From: Acinetobacter colistiniresistens
GTDB lineage: Bacteria > Pseudomonadota > Gammaproteobacteria > Pseudomonadales > Moraxellaceae
Length of the DNA: 64,000 nt
Direction: 5' to 3'
Assembly: GCF_000413935.1 (NCBI RefSeq)
Contig: NZ_KE340382.1
Location: 62,001-126,000, forward strand
Part shown: one piece after another, positions 52,262 to 62,319 of the stretch
Position numbering within the stretch: the stretch's first letter is position 1
Layout of the letters: each line of letters opens with the position of its first letter
Notes under the pieces: model-generated
The model's input: only the letters and a program-made list of their open reading frames with translations
The model's database searches: none
Told to the model about the DNA's origin: nothing
Position numbers and translations under genes: made by a program

Positions 52262-55006
52262 TTATGCAGCAATTAGATTGCGTAGCACATAATGCAAAAT
52301 GCCACCTGCTTTAAAGTATTCCACCTCATTCAAGGTATCAATACGACATAACACTTTAAACTGGTCTTGACTGCCATCTTCTCGTAGTACCTGAACATCC
52401 AGCGTCTGATGTGGCTGAATATCATCAGATAGCCCATGAATCGAAAGCACTTCACGCCCAGTCAGATTTAAGGATTGACGGGTTTGACCATCCACAAACT
52501 GTAAGGGCAATACCCCCATACCAACCAGATTCGAACGATGAATCCGTTCAAAACTTTCGGCAATGACGGCTTTGATGCCCAATAAATTGGTGCCTTTTGC
52601 CGCCCAGTCCCGTGACGAGCCCGTACCATACTCCTTACCCGCAATAATCACCAACGGCGTTTGCTGTTGCTGGTAAAGCATGGATGCATCGTAAATCGCC
52701 AGCTTTTCACCTGTTGGGATGAAGATGGTATTGCCACCCTCTTCACCATCCAGCATTTCATTCTTGATGCGGATATTGGCAAACGTCCCTCGCATCATCA
52801 CTTCATGATTACCGCGTCGAGAACCATAAGAGTTGAAGTCTTTGGGTTCGACCCCTTGCTGCTGTAGATAGCGCCCAGCGGGACTGTCTTTCTTGATGTT
52901 TCCTGCTGGAGAGATATGATCGGTGGTGACCGAATCTCCCAATACCGCCAAGATTCGTGCCTGCTCGATATTGGTAATCGCTTGCGGTGGCTGATTAATC
53001 TCTTCAAAAAACGGCGGGTGACGAATATAGGTCGAGTTGTCTTGCCATGCATAAGTCTGGCTTTGCGGAATCTGGATCGCCTGCCAAGTTGCATCTCCAT
53101 CAAACACCGCTGCATATTCCTTATGGAACATGTCGGTATTGACCTTCTGCAAGACTTGATCAATTTCAAGCTGGCTTGGCCAAATGTCTTTCAAATAGAT
53201 ATCTTGCCCTGTTTGATCTTGTCCGATCGGCTGGGTGGTTAAATCGGTCCGAATATTCCCTGCCAGACCATAGGCCACCACAAGCGGTGGTGAAGCCAAC
53301 CAGTTGGTTTTCACTAAAGGATGAACACGCCCTTCAAAGTTACGGTTGCCTGAAAGTACCGAAGCCACATTCAGATCATGACACTGAATCGCTTCTTCAA
53401 TCGGCTCAGGTAAAGGTCCAGAGTTACCAATACAGGTGGTACAACCATAACCGACCAAGTTATAACCCAACTCATCTAGGTACGGCGTTAAACCTGCTGC
53501 TGCCAGATAATCAGTCACCACTTTGGAACCTGGCGCCAGTGAGCTTTTCACCCAAGGTTTACGTTGCAAGCCTTTTTCAATGGCTTTTTTGGCCAGCAGC
53601 CCCGCCGCCAACATCACACTTGGATTCGAGGTATTGGTACATGAGGTAATCGCGGAAATCACCACATCGCCGTCATTTAGGGGATAAGATTTTCCATCGA
53701 TGGTACAAGAAGGTTGTTCATGCGCTAAATTGGCTTTTTGTGCACCGCCCCCACCTTCATTTTCCAAGCGCTCCTTCGCTTCTTTGGCGGGTTTAAGATT
53801 CAGTTCCATCAACGCATTAAAGGTTTTCGGAACATCGCCCAACAAAACCCGATCTTGTGGACGCTTTGGTCCTGCCAGACTGGCTTGTACCGTACTCATA
53901 TCCAAGCTGAGCGTATCGGTAAAAATTGGCTCATCACCGGTATGACGCCATAAGCCTTGCTCTTTACTATAAGCTTCGACCAAATCGATACGGTCTTGTT
54001 TGCGTCCCGTCAATGCCAAATAACCCAGCGTCACCTCATCAATCGGGAAGAACCCACAGGTCGCACCATATTCTGGAGCCATATTGGCAATGGTGGCACG
54101 ATCGGCCAAAGGTAAATCAGCCAGACCATCGCCATAAAACTCAACAAATTTTCCCACCACGCCTTTTTGACGCAGCATCTGGGTAATGGTTAAAACCAAA
54201 TCCGTGGCGGTAATGCCTTCCTTTAATTTTCCTGTCAGTTTAAAACCGATCACTTCTGGAATCAGCATCGATACAGGTTGCCCAAGCATTGCTGCCTCGG
54301 CCTCAATCCCTCCAACACCCCATCCCAATACGCCAAGACCATTGATCATAGTGGTATGTGAATCTGTCCCCACCAAGGTATCTGGAAAGGCAAAAACCTG
54401 ACCTTCATCATCGCCCAACCAAACCGCTTGCGCCAAATATTCTAAATTGACTTGGTGGCAAATGCCGGTACCAGGTGGCACCACACTAAAATTATTAAAA
54501 GCAGATTGTCCCCAACGCAAGAATTGATAACGCTCACCATTGCGCTGCATTTCAATTTCAACATTTTCAGCAAAGGCATTGTCATCGGCAAAATGATCGA
54601 CCATCACGGAGTGGTCAATCACCAAATCCACAGGAGATAAAGGGTTAATCAGGTTGGGATCACCACCTGCCTGTGCCATTGCCGCACGCATCGCCGCCAG
54701 ATCCACCACTGCAGGAACGCCTGTAAAATCCTGCATCAGTACCCGTGCCGGTCGATATTGAATTTCTTGATCTGAACGTTTACTTTTCTGCCAATCGACC
54801 AGTGCTTGAATATGTTCTACTTTTACACTTTTTTGGTCTTCAAAACGGAGTAAATTTTCTAGCAAAACCTTTAAAGACTTCGGTAATCGTTCAATATTAC
54901 CGAGTGTTTGAGCCGCTCGCGCCAAGCTAAAGATTTGATATGAGGTCGAACCGACGCTGAGTGTTTGTAATGCATTGAAACTATTGATTTTGCTATATCT
55001 GGCCAT
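52262..55006 (-). CDS. acnA: Aconitate hydratase A
   Basis: This 914-residue enzyme carries the 4Fe-4S ligand region [11 protein letters not shown] near residue 459 and [10 protein letters not shown] near 521 (the three Cys ligands), and a C-terminal swivel domain with [13 protein letters not shown]. It isomerises citrate to isocitrate in the TCA cycle. The length of about 914 residues and the motifs fit AcnA/IRP1-type rather than AcnB; AcnD of the methylcitrate pathway is shorter and would sit in a prp cluster. Transcribed alone with its own terminator. Confidence 0.95.
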   Translation of the reverse strand: MARYSKINSFNALQTLSVGSTSYQIFSLARAAQTLGNIERLPKSLKVLLENLLRFEDQKSVKVEHIQALVDWQKSKRSDQEIQYRPARVLMQDFTGVPAVVDLAAMRAAMAQAGGDPNLINPLSPVDLVIDHSVMVDHFADDNAFAENVEIEMQRNGERYQFLRWGQSAFNNFSVVPPGTGICHQVNLEYLAQAVWLGDDEGQVFAFPDTLVGTDSHTTMINGLGVLGWGVGGIEAEAAMLGQPVSMLIPEVIGFKLTGKLKEGITATDLVLTITQMLRQKGVVGKFVEFYGDGLADLPLADRATIANMAPEYGATCGFFPIDEVTLGYLALTGRKQDRIDLVEAYSKEQGLWRHTGDEPIFTDTLSLDMSTVQASLAGPKRPQDRVLLGDVPKTFNALMELNLKPAKEAKERLENEGGGGAQKANLAHEQPSCTIDGKSYPLNDGDVVISAITSCTNTSNPSVMLAAGLLAKKAIEKGLQRKPWVKSSLAPGSKVVTDYLAAAGLTPYLDELGYNLVGYGCTTCIGNSGPLPEPIEEAIQCHDLNVASVLSGNRNFEGRVHPLVKTNWLASPPLVVAYGLAGNIRTDLTTQPIGQDQTGQDIYLKDIWPSQLEIDQVLQKVNTDMFHKEYAAVFDGDATWQAIQIPQSQTYAWQDNSTYIRHPPFFEEINQPPQAITNIEQARILAVLGDSVTTDHISPAGNIKKDSPAGRYLQQQGVEPKDFNSYGSRRGNHEVMMRGTFANIRIKNEMLDGEEGGNTIFIPTGEKLAIYDASMLYQQQQTPLVIIAGKEYGTGSSRDWAAKGTNLLGIKAVIAESFERIHRSNLVGMGVLPLQFVDGQTRQSLNLTGREVLSIHGLSDDIQPHQTLDVQVLREDGSQDQFKVLCRIDTLNEVEYFKAGGILHYVLRNLIAA

Positions 55007-55132
55007 AAGGTTGCCCTCCCAGTATTGGCTGATGTGATTATTATCAAATTGTTCTTTTAATGTACCCCTGTTTAGAAAAGCATGTGTTCCCTTTTAGTAT
55101 CTTATTTTTAACAAGATTATTTGCTTATTCTC

Positions 55133-55948
55133 TTAAAATTTAAGTTGTAGCGCTGCCAATGAATTGTGCCAGAGTTGTGTCGCAAGCTGAAGCTTAGGCT
55201 GGTCAAGGGTCTGGGCCAAACTCTCCAGAACATAAGGTAAATTAACTGGGGTATTGCGGGTACGATGCTCGGTCGAAGTTTGGCAACACAACGGGGTCAT
55301 ATCCGGACAATCGGTTTCGATCACCAAGTTTTCACTGCCGATGGCTTGTACCACTTGATGCAGTTTTTTAGCATTCGGATTGGTAATTTGTCCTGTCACC
55401 CCGATTTTAAAGCCCAGTTTCACCAAGGCTTTAGCCTCTTCTACGCCACCACTAAAGGCATGAGCGATACCCCCTAATTTGAATTTTTGGGCTTTTAAAA
55501 TCGCAATGCTTTCCGCATGTGCTTTACGGATATGTAAGAGCACCGGTTTTTGATATTGTGTTGCCAATGCCAATTGTTCAATAAAATAATGCTGCTGCTT
55601 GGCAAATCGTTCGGGCTGTTTATGCTGTTTTAAAAAGGTATCCAGCCCAATTTCACCCACTGCCACACAATCATGCTGCTGTAACACGTGCTCAAGTCGC
55701 TGTAAATGTTCGGTTTGGTGTTGCTCAATATAGAACGGATGTAAACCCGGGGCCAGATAAGATCGCGGCACATTTTCCCAAGCGAGTAATTGTTGATGAG
55801 TCTGAATCAATTCATCAAATCGTGATTCCAGAAAACCAATTAACACCAAAGCTTCGACCCCCACCCGTTTTGCTTGTTCAGCCAGATGTTGCCGATCATG
55901 ATCGAAATCGGCAACATCAAAATGGGTATGGGTATCAAACAGTTGCAT
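55133..55948 (-). CDS. TatD-family metal-dependent hydrolase/DNase
   Basis: This 271-residue protein has the amidohydrolase-like metal sites: FDTHTHFD at residues 4-11, VGEIGLDT near 97-104, a His in LLHIRKAH near 137, SGG after AHAF, and ETDCPDM near 213. The TatD family includes 3'-5' exonucleases and D-Tyr-tRNA deacylases. Its ATG overlaps the stop of the upstream lipoprotein gene by 1 bp, so they are co-translated. Specific substrate not known. Confidence 0.88.
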   Translation of the reverse strand: MQLFDTHTHFDVADFDHDRQHLAEQAKRVGVEALVLIGFLESRFDELIQTHQQLLAWENVPRSYLAPGLHPFYIEQHQTEHLQRLEHVLQQHDCVAVGEIGLDTFLKQHKQPERFAKQQHYFIEQLALATQYQKPVLLHIRKAHAESIAILKAQKFKLGGIAHAFSGGVEEAKALVKLGFKIGVTGQITNPNAKKLHQVVQAIGSENLVIETDCPDMTPLCCQTSTEHRTRNTPVNLPYVLESLAQTLDQPKLQLATQLWHNSLAALQLKF

Positions 55949-56862
55949 TAGCTTTGACTTGGCGTACTTGCAGCGGGTGTAGAGGCTGCTGGCGGATCAA
56001 TTTTTGGTAAATATTCAGGTTTTAACACGCCTTGTAACTCACTGAATGGAATCACCAACCGAGGCAAACCAACCACATACGGGCCAATCTCATATTCACC
56101 ATATTGTAAAATCAGGCCTTGTTCGCCCAAGAGGAAATTATCGGTAACTTGAAATGGCCATGCCTGTTCATATTCCTTCGGATCTGTTGCCAGTTTGGAA
56201 TCAACAATCCAGGTTTTAAAAGCTTCATGTGCCAATTTATCTAAGCTTGCTTTTTGCTTTGGTAATAACAAATCATGCAGTTTAATCTGTTTTTGACTCA
56301 CCAGATCAAAGTTGTAATAGCGTTGTGAGGTCGCGCCATGTGCTCCCCCCAAGTAACTGCTGCTATTCAACACAACCGTCGCTAAAGTTCCTTTCGGTCG
56401 TAAAATCTTGGGCTTGATCATCAAGCTAATCTGATGACTACTACTGAGCGCCTTTAACTCTTCATCTATTTTCACAAAGGCATTGGCATAGGCTTGTGCC
56501 TGAGCATCTAGACTTGATTTGTCCTCGGCAGTTTTAGGTGTAGAAGCGGCAGACGTGTCCGCATCCACCACATCTAAAATCTTGCTCAGTTGCTCAAGAA
56601 TTTGCTGATCCAGTAATTGATCAATAAACGGGAAATTACTTTGTAATCGTTCAACGGTAAAATCTGGACAGGTATTGCCTTTGCACTCAGGTAAATTCAC
56701 CTGCAACTTCACCGTTTCACCACGTAAAACGGGCTCGGCGGCTTGCTGTACTGCAGGAGGGTCTGTCGGTTTATCCTGTGATTCTTTCGGCTCTGATTTC
56801 GGCTGGCAAGCGGCAAGCAAAATTGCACAAGCAAGAACGCTATATTTAAAAATTGTTTTCAT
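55948..56862 (-). CDS. DUF3298/RsiV-like lipoprotein
   Basis: This 304-residue lipoprotein has signal peptide KTIFKYSVLACAILLAAC, lipobox Cys19, then a Lys/Glu/Pro-rich linker. The C-terminal half has the DUF3298/RsiV pattern: LGGAHGATSQRYYNFDL near residues 177-193, QGLILQYGEYEIGPYVVGLP near 245-264, and IPFSELQGVLKP near 268. RsiV-type domains bind lysozyme and regulate ECF sigma factors in Bacillus; in Acinetobacter the role is unknown. Overlaps tatD. Confidence 0.75.
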   Translation of the reverse strand: MKTIFKYSVLACAILLAACQPKSEPKESQDKPTDPPAVQQAAEPVLRGETVKLQVNLPECKGNTCPDFTVERLQSNFPFIDQLLDQQILEQLSKILDVVDADTSAASTPKTAEDKSSLDAQAQAYANAFVKIDEELKALSSSHQISLMIKPKILRPKGTLATVVLNSSSYLGGAHGATSQRYYNFDLVSQKQIKLHDLLLPKQKASLDKLAHEAFKTWIVDSKLATDPKEYEQAWPFQVTDNFLLGEQGLILQYGEYEIGPYVVGLPRLVIPFSELQGVLKPEYLPKIDPPAASTPAASTPSQS

Positions 56863-56970
56863 TTAAAACCTATCAGCATTGTTATTACACAGGATTTTTA
56901 AATGCTATCGAACTTATCGTAAAACCGCTACCAGCACATGCAATTTCTATACGAAACTCAAGCAAGTAAA

Positions 56971-57795
56971 TCAAAACATTTTTTGATAAATTTCAGGTTG
57001 CAGCATCTGTTTGCTTTGTTCAGTGGTGAGGTAGATATCCAGTTGAGGTGCATCTTTACTGATCTCATTGGCTCGGTAGTGTAATCCAATCCCTTCACCA
57101 TCAAAGAACCAATCTGCCTGCCCCCAATACAGTTTTTTCGCGACTTGCTTTTTGACCTCTGGCGATTGCTTCTGTACCCATGTTTGATAGTGGGTTTGAA
57201 TAATCTGGTTTAAAGCATTTTGCTGATTTTTCTGAATCACATCCAGAACACTGACGCTTTTTTGCAATTTACGATCTGCCACAAAGAAATAGAAGCGATC
57301 TTTCACCGCAATATCTTCTTGTTGCGTATCTACCCCCACTTGCAACAACACATATTGATTACGCTGTGAGGCAATACGCGTGTTGAGATGAAGCTCATAA
57401 GCTTTATTCTTAGAGTATTTGTCTTGCCATTCATCTGACTTCTTCACATAGGCATTCACGGCTTGCTGTAAGGTTAAATTCTTGTTCTGCTCGATTTGTT
57501 GTTGAATCACATTGGCTTGATTTTTGGCAATCCATGCATTGAGCCAGTCATCTTGAGTTTTGATGGTTTGAATATCGACATCAATACAGTTCTTCTTTTC
57601 ACAAAATGGCAAGGCATAATCGGCCTTGGCTTCTTTCATATTTAAGTAAGGGAGAACATCTGCTTTTTCGACCGATGACGCCGCCTGTTTGCTTTCGGCG
57701 GTATCGGCCTTATTTTTATCTGGATGATCACATGCGGTTAAAGCCATCATTCCAATCAAGACACTGACAGCAAAAAGTGGTTTTAAAGCATTCAT
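56971..57795 (-). CDS. RsiV/DUF3298-related lipoprotein
   Basis: This protein of about 274 residues starts at an ATG (57795) preceded by AGGATGATGA; an upstream ATG at 57825 is less likely. Signal peptide NALKPLFAVSVLIGMMALTAC, lipobox Cys22. The mature part is helical with NQYVLLQVGVDTQQEDIAVK and the C-terminal IGLHYRANEISKDAPQLDIY segment similar to the neighbouring lipoprotein at 55948. Likely a diverged paralogue created by duplication. Outer-membrane or periplasmic; function unknown. Confidence 0.7.
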   Translation of the reverse strand: MNALKPLFAVSVLIGMMALTACDHPDKNKADTAESKQAASSVEKADVLPYLNMKEAKADYALPFCEKKNCIDVDIQTIKTQDDWLNAWIAKNQANVIQQQIEQNKNLTLQQAVNAYVKKSDEWQDKYSKNKAYELHLNTRIASQRNQYVLLQVGVDTQQEDIAVKDRFYFFVADRKLQKSVSVLDVIQKNQQNALNQIIQTHYQTWVQKQSPEVKKQVAKKLYWGQADWFFDGEGIGLHYRANEISKDAPQLDIYLTTEQSKQMLQPEIYQKMF

Positions 57796-57827
57796 TTCAT
57801 CATCCTTTATTTTTAGATCGTTCAATT

Positions 57828-57857
57828 AAAAACAGCCTCTAATTAGAAGCTGTTTTT
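57828..57857 (-). terminator. Terminator of prfC
   Basis: AAAAACAGCCTCT-AATT-AGAAGCTGTTTTT forms a near-perfect inverted repeat with A and T runs on both sides, 8 bp after the prfC stop. Likely bidirectional. Confidence 0.75.
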
Positions 57858-57864
57858 GTATATT

Positions 57865-59454
57865 TTAGTGTTCTCGTGTGTTACGGAATTGAATATCTGG
57901 CCAGCGCTCTTGCATCAACTGCAAGTTTACACGGCTAGGCGCCAAATAAGTTAAGTGACCACCACCATCGACAGAAAGTTGGTCATGTGCCTTTTTCTTA
58001 AATTCATTCAGAATCTTGTCATCGTCACAATGCACCCAGCGAACAGTATGCACACTGACTGGCTCGTAAATACAGTCAACCTTATATTCTTCTTTGAGGC
58101 GGTATGCGACCACATCAAACTGTAGTACCCCGACCGCGCCGACAATCAGGTCATTACTGATTTGTGGCATAAATACCTGTGTTGCACCTTCTTCAGATAA
58201 TTCTTTCAAGCCTTTTTGCAATTGCTTTGATTTCAAAGGATCTTTCAAACGGACACGACGGAACATTTCTGGTGCGAAGTGTGGAATCCCTGTGAAATGC
58301 AGATCTTCACCACTGGTAAAGGTATCTCCAATCTGGATGGTCCCGTGGTTATGCAAACCAATGATATCACCCGGCCAAGCTTCTTCCAGATGCTCACGCT
58401 CACCTGCAAGGAAGGTTAATGCATCACTGATACGCACATCTTTACCGATACGTACATGATTCATTTTCAAGCCTTTTTCATATTTACCTGAGCAAATACG
58501 CATAAAGGCAATACGGTCACGATGCTTTGGATCCATATTGGCTTGAATCTTGAAGACAAAGCCTGTAAAGCCTTCTTCATTGGCTTCAACAATACGTTCT
58601 TGTGTTGGATGTGCTTTCGGCTCTGGCGCCCAGTTGATAAAGGTATCCAAAACATGATCCACCGCAAAGTTACCTAACGCCGTACCAAACAATACTGGGG
58701 TTTGTTTACCTTGCAAGAAAAGCTCACGGTCGAGTGGCTCATTGGCCATTTGTACCAATTCAAGTGATTCTTCAAATGAAGACCACGCCAACTCACCGAC
58801 TTTTTCACGAATATCGGCATGGTCATAGCCATCACGTACTTCGATATCGGTAATGGTTGAACCAAAACCAGCTTTATAAACATAAAGTTTATTTTCAAGC
58901 AGGTTATACACACCGGCAAAGTCACGTCCCATTCCCAACGGCCATGTAATCGGTACACAACGGATGTTCAAGACATTTTCAATTTCGTCGAGTAACTCTA
59001 AAGGCTCACGGATTTCACGGTCCATTTTGTTGACAAATGAAATGATCGGCGTGTCGCGCATACGACACACTTCCATCAATTTAATGGTACGTTCTTCGAC
59101 ACCTTTTGCCCCATCGATCACCATCAAGGCGGAGTCAACGGCTGTCAGGGTACGATAGGTATCTTCCGAGAAGTCTTCATGTCCCGGAGTATCGAGTAAG
59201 TTAATGGTGTGCTTTTTATAAGGGAACTGCATCACCGACGTGGTAATCGAGATGCCACGTTCTTTTTCCATTTCCATCCAGTCTGATGTTGCTGAACGGT
59301 CAGACTTACGGCTTTTAACCATCCCCGCAACCTGAATCGCCTTCCCCCATAACAACAGTTTTTCTGTCATGGTAGTCTTACCCGCATCGGGGTGGGAAAT
59401 GATGGCAAAGGTTCTACGAGCCTTTACTTCTCTAGCTAATTCATCTTTAAACAT
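57865..59454 (-). CDS. prfC: Peptide chain release factor 3
   Basis: This 529-residue translational GTPase has G1 [10 protein letters not shown] near residues 19-28, G2 [10 protein letters not shown]3 [12 protein letters not shown] near 88-99 and G4 NKMD near 142-145. The C-terminal RF3 domains include [21 protein letters not shown]3 recycles RF1/RF2 after peptide release on the ribosome. The ATG at 59452-59454 fits the length of the family. Followed by a terminator. Confidence 0.95.
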   Translation of the reverse strand: MFKDELAREVKARRTFAIISHPDAGKTTMTEKLLLWGKAIQVAGMVKSRKSDRSATSDWMEMEKERGISITTSVMQFPYKKHTINLLDTPGHEDFSEDTYRTLTAVDSALMVIDGAKGVEERTIKLMEVCRMRDTPIISFVNKMDREIREPLELLDEIENVLNIRCVPITWPLGMGRDFAGVYNLLENKLYVYKAGFGSTITDIEVRDGYDHADIREKVGELAWSSFEESLELVQMANEPLDRELFLQGKQTPVLFGTALGNFAVDHVLDTFINWAPEPKAHPTQERIVEANEEGFTGFVFKIQANMDPKHRDRIAFMRICSGKYEKGLKMNHVRIGKDVRISDALTFLAGEREHLEEAWPGDIIGLHNHGTIQIGDTFTSGEDLHFTGIPHFAPEMFRRVRLKDPLKSKQLQKGLKELSEEGATQVFMPQISNDLIVGAVGVLQFDVVAYRLKEEYKVDCIYEPVSVHTVRWVHCDDDKILNEFKKKAHDQLSVDGGGHLTYLAPSRVNLQLMQERWPDIQFRNTREH

Positions 59455-59618
59455 AAGAAAAATCTACAATATGTACACAGTTATGTACACATTTCTAAAT
59501 ATGTACTAAAACTGAAAAAGTGGGAATTCAAAATTGGCGTAATTGTAGCAGATTTAGAGTTGTATAGGCATAGGTGGAAATCCAGTGGCTTTTTTTTGGG
59601 GGGGGGAAACACCTAGTT

Positions 59619-59672
59619 TTATAAACTCAATTTATCTCTTTGCTTCGGACTTTTCGGCTTATCGGGAATTGA
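59619..59672 (-). pseudogene. 3' remnant of a fic gene
   Basis: The minus strand reads IPDKPKSPKQRDKLSL then stop. The first ten residues equal the tail of the island Fic protein (IPDKPKSPKQ). The gene is cut at 59672 by the end of an IS remnant. It indicates that another fic gene once stood here in the chromosome outside the present island. Confidence 0.7.
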
Positions 59673-59924
59673 TGTTTGCTGGATTAACAGGACACTCTTA
59701 CTTAGGAGATTCTAGGCAGGCAACTTGTAAAAGTCCTCTGCCATTTGATTTGGTGCATTATTGTAGCAATCGCCTTTTTTACTCATCGAAGCCTGAAATC
59801 CATATTTTTCAATCATATTGCGATATTCATGGCTGCAATATTGGCTTCCTCTGTCCGAGTGAACGATTAATTTTCGAGATGGTTTATGATTGCCAACAGC
59901 CATGCTGAGAGCAGGGGTAATCAA
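59673..59924 (-). mobile_element. Internally deleted IS3-family remnant
   Basis: The minus strand encodes VGNHKPSRKLIVHSDRGSQY, CSHEYRNMIEKYGFQASMSK and GDCYNNAP, joined in frame directly to NQMAEDFYKLPA and a stop (59712). Compared with OrfB at 18011-18865, a block of some 50 residues between AP and NQM (including the catalytic Glu) is missing. The outer end TGTTTGCTGGATTAACAGG at 59673 resembles the inverted repeat of the 17634 element. The other end is truncated at about 59924. Inactive. Confidence 0.8.
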
Positions 59925-60089
59925 TTAAAAGACTCCATCAATCTTGGAGAATATTCTCCAGAGCTTGATGATAATGGTATTTATATTTTACCTGCTTCAG
60001 GTGAGTATGAAATTAGAGTATTACAACCTAGATCACAGGCAAGAAAAGATAAAAAACCTCAATACTGGATGAATATTAACATTAAATAA
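59925..60089 (+). pseudogene. 3' end of an unrecognised gene, truncated by the IS remnant
   Basis: After the IS remnant the plus strand reads DSINLGEYSPELDDNGIYIL and continues through IRVLQPRSQARKDKKPQYWM to a stop at 60089. It is protein-like and lacks its own start. The ending resembles C-termini of small periplasmic lysozyme-inhibitor-type proteins, but this is a guess. Confidence 0.5.
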
Positions 60090-60501
60090 AGACTTGCTAG
60101 ATTCTTTTAAGCTTTTATACAAGAGTTCAAAAACTATTGCCAGTTAAACGGGGCCTGATTTTTACGTATATGTGTTTATGTTAGTAAAATGATGTAGTTT
60201 ACTTGTTTAAGACCCCGAGGAATAATTTAATCTTGCTGTGCGTTAGCCACGTTTCTTTCTTTCAAAAGTTGATTATATCTTTCAACGTAACCGTCACGAT
60301 ATTCAAGCTCTTTTGATAGGAATTTACAGTGGAAGAACAGGCGCAACTTGTCTTAAATAATGGTAATTCCTTATCTTTAAAATAGAGAACGCCCGATGAA
60401 ATTCATTAGGCGTTTACTTAAATATGTGTCAGCTTATTTTATAACTAGCTGTACTTGACAATCACGATTCTTTTTCTCAATTGCCTTAAAAATCAATCTT
60501 G
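60090..60501. other. Intergenic region with another gene fragment
   Basis: No intact gene. On the minus strand 60227-60352 is an open stretch preceded by a stop: DKLRLFFHCKFLSKELEYRD, then GYVERYNQLLKERN and a stop at 60227, which looks like the C-terminal tail of a lost gene. An inverted repeat AACGCCcGATGAA/TTCATtaGGCGTT (about 60387-60412) may be a terminator relic. Confidence 0.4.
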
Positions 60502-61140
60502 CTATTTTTGACTTTTCACACCATTTTGTTCAATTTGTACTGCGGCTTGCCAGCTAGGTAGTTGGCTTAAACCTGCTACATAACGTTGGATATGGGGATA
60601 ATTTTCACCTTGTCCCATATGATAAACTAAAGCATGTAGTCCAAAGCCCATCATAAAGTCAGCACCGGTTAAACGGTCTGCCACTAGAAACTCTTTATCT
60701 TTTAAATATTCATTTAAATAGCTAAATACTTTATCGAACTCAACTTGGGTATAATTTTCTAGAAATACCAACTTCGTACCCTGCTTGGTTTCAATCGCAT
60801 TAAACGTTTTTAATAAAAATGGCAGCATGGCAGAGCTTTCTGAGAAATGAATCCACTGTAGATAATCGACATAGGTAGGTTCATCCATATCAGGTCCTAA
60901 ATGCGGCGCAAGTTTCTGAATTAATAACTCAACGATTGCGCCTGACTCTGCAATAACTTTGCCATCCCATTCCAATACTGGAGATTTCCCTAAAGGATGG
61001 ATGGTTTTTAAAGAGTCAGGGGCCAAATGCGTGTTTGAGTCACGATAATAGCGTTTCAGCTCATAAGGCTGCTTGATTTCTTCAAGTAACCACAAAATGC
61101 GAAAAGAACGTGATTGATCTAAATGATGTAGTGTAATCAT
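60502..61140 (-). CDS. Glutathione S-transferase family protein
   Basis: This 212-residue protein has an N-terminal thioredoxin-like GST domain (ITLHHLDQSRSFRILWLLEE) and the GSH-binding cis-Pro and ESGAI motif near residue 65. An all-helical C-terminal domain with LTGADFMMGFGLHALVYHMG follows. It conjugates glutathione to electrophiles or reduces peroxides. It starts 16 bp after the oxidoreductase gene stop, in the same operon. Confidence 0.88.
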   Translation of the reverse strand: MITLHHLDQSRSFRILWLLEEIKQPYELKRYYRDSNTHLAPDSLKTIHPLGKSPVLEWDGKVIAESGAIVELLIQKLAPHLGPDMDEPTYVDYLQWIHFSESSAMLPFLLKTFNAIETKQGTKLVFLENYTQVEFDKVFSYLNEYLKDKEFLVADRLTGADFMMGFGLHALVYHMGQGENYPHIQRYVAGLSQLPSWQAAVQIEQNGVKSQK

Positions 61141-61156
61141 GATAATTCCTATTTTT

Positions 61157-62176
61157 TTAAATTTTTACAACGACTTTGCCAAAGTTTTCGCCTTTCAACA
61201 TACCATTGAAAGCATTGATCGTGTTATCTAAACCTTGCACCATATGCTCTTTATATTTGATTTTTCCGTCTTTCAACCATTCAGACATTTGCTGATAGAA
61301 TTCCGGATACTGACTGCCATAATCATCAAAAATAATAAAGCCTTGCATGCGAATACGTTTTTTTAAAAGGGTAGAAATAAAGCCCGGTAAACGGTCTGGC
61401 CCTTGTGCTTGCTCGGTAGCGTTATACTGGGAAACCACACCACACACCGGTACACGTGCCGCAGAGTTAAGCAATGGCCATACAGCATCAAACACTTTAC
61501 CCCCCACATTCTCATAATAAATATCAATACCGTTGGGAGCTGCTTGTTGTAATTGTTCTGCAAAATTTTCATCATGATGATTGATACAAGCATTGAAGCC
61601 GAGTTCTTCTACTGCATAACGACATTTTTCAGCCCCACCTGCGACGCCAACCACGCGACAACCTTTAAGTTTGCCAATCTGTCCAACCGTAGCACCAACA
61701 GGTCCTGTTGCAGCTGCAACGACCAAAGTTTCACCAGCTTTAGGCTGGCCAATGTCCAACAACCCCATATAAGCAGTAAATCCTGGCATTCCCAAAATAC
61801 CCAATGCCCAAGATGGATGTTCAGGTTGCATACCTAAGCTTTGACAGGCAGACCCATTAGAAATTGCGTAGCTCTGCCAGCCATTTCCGGAAAGAACCCA
61901 CTCGCCTTCTTTAAATTTTGGGTTTTTAGAGGCCACCACTTGACTGACTGTTCCACCGACCATCACTTCGCCAATTTCAACCGGTGCTGCATATGAAGGA
62001 GCATCACTCATGCGACCACGCATATAAGGATCGAGTGACAAGTAAATGGTCTTTAACAATATCTCGCCTTGTTTAAGTTCATTGAGCTCAATTTGCTCAA
62101 TACGAAAATCGCTGTGTTTTGGCTCACCCACTGGCCGTTTAGCTAAAACGATGCGTTGATTAATAACTGTTTTCAC
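61157..62176 (-). CDS. NADP-dependent zinc-independent medium-chain oxidoreductase (CurA/LTB4DH type)
   Basis: This 339-residue MDR-family protein lacks zinc-ligand Cys/His. It includes YLSLDPYMRGRMSD near residue 47 and the NADP-binding motif AATGPVGATVGQIGKLKGCR near residues 153-172, then YYENVGGKVFDAV. Such enzymes reduce activated double bonds of enones (prostaglandin reductase, curcumin reductase YncB). Divergent from a TetR gene that probably represses it. Confidence 0.88.
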   Translation of the reverse strand: MKTVINQRIVLAKRPVGEPKHSDFRIEQIELNELKQGEILLKTIYLSLDPYMRGRMSDAPSYAAPVEIGEVMVGGTVSQVVASKNPKFKEGEWVLSGNGWQSYAISNGSACQSLGMQPEHPSWALGILGMPGFTAYMGLLDIGQPKAGETLVVAAATGPVGATVGQIGKLKGCRVVGVAGGAEKCRYAVEELGFNACINHHDENFAEQLQQAAPNGIDIYYENVGGKVFDAVWPLLNSAARVPVCGVVSQYNATEQAQGPDRLPGFISTLLKKRIRMQGFIIFDDYGSQYPEFYQQMSEWLKDGKIKYKEHMVQGLDNTINAFNGMLKGENFGKVVVKI

Positions 62177-62242
62177 AAATATAACTCCATGTTTTATTTA
62201 GAAGTATTTCTCTTCACAATCAAAAATTATGATTAAAATTTC

Positions 62243-62294
62243 TTTACAACCATTGTAGATGAGTTATACTAAAAAACAATACGACTGGTCTATT
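62243..62294 (+). promoter_or_regulatory. Promoter and candidate operator for the TetR gene
   Basis: TTTACA (62243-62248), a 16-bp spacer and TATACT (62265-62270) form a good promoter facing the TetR gene. Just downstream, ATACGACTGGTCTATT (62279-62294) contains GAC-TG-GTC, and on the other strand TAGACC, the half-site of NemR-type operators. It is well placed for autoregulation. Confidence 0.45.
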
Positions 62295-62319
62295 TTTTAC
62301 AATAGAGTAAATAATTAAT

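Noticed and set aside
53176..53649. 157-codon plus-strand frame inside acnA
   Set aside because: It lies wholly antisense to a well-conserved aconitase and has low-complexity, non-family translation.
52262..55006. AcnD (2-methylcitrate dehydratase) instead of AcnA
   Set aside because: The length of 914 residues and lack of prp genes nearby fit AcnA.
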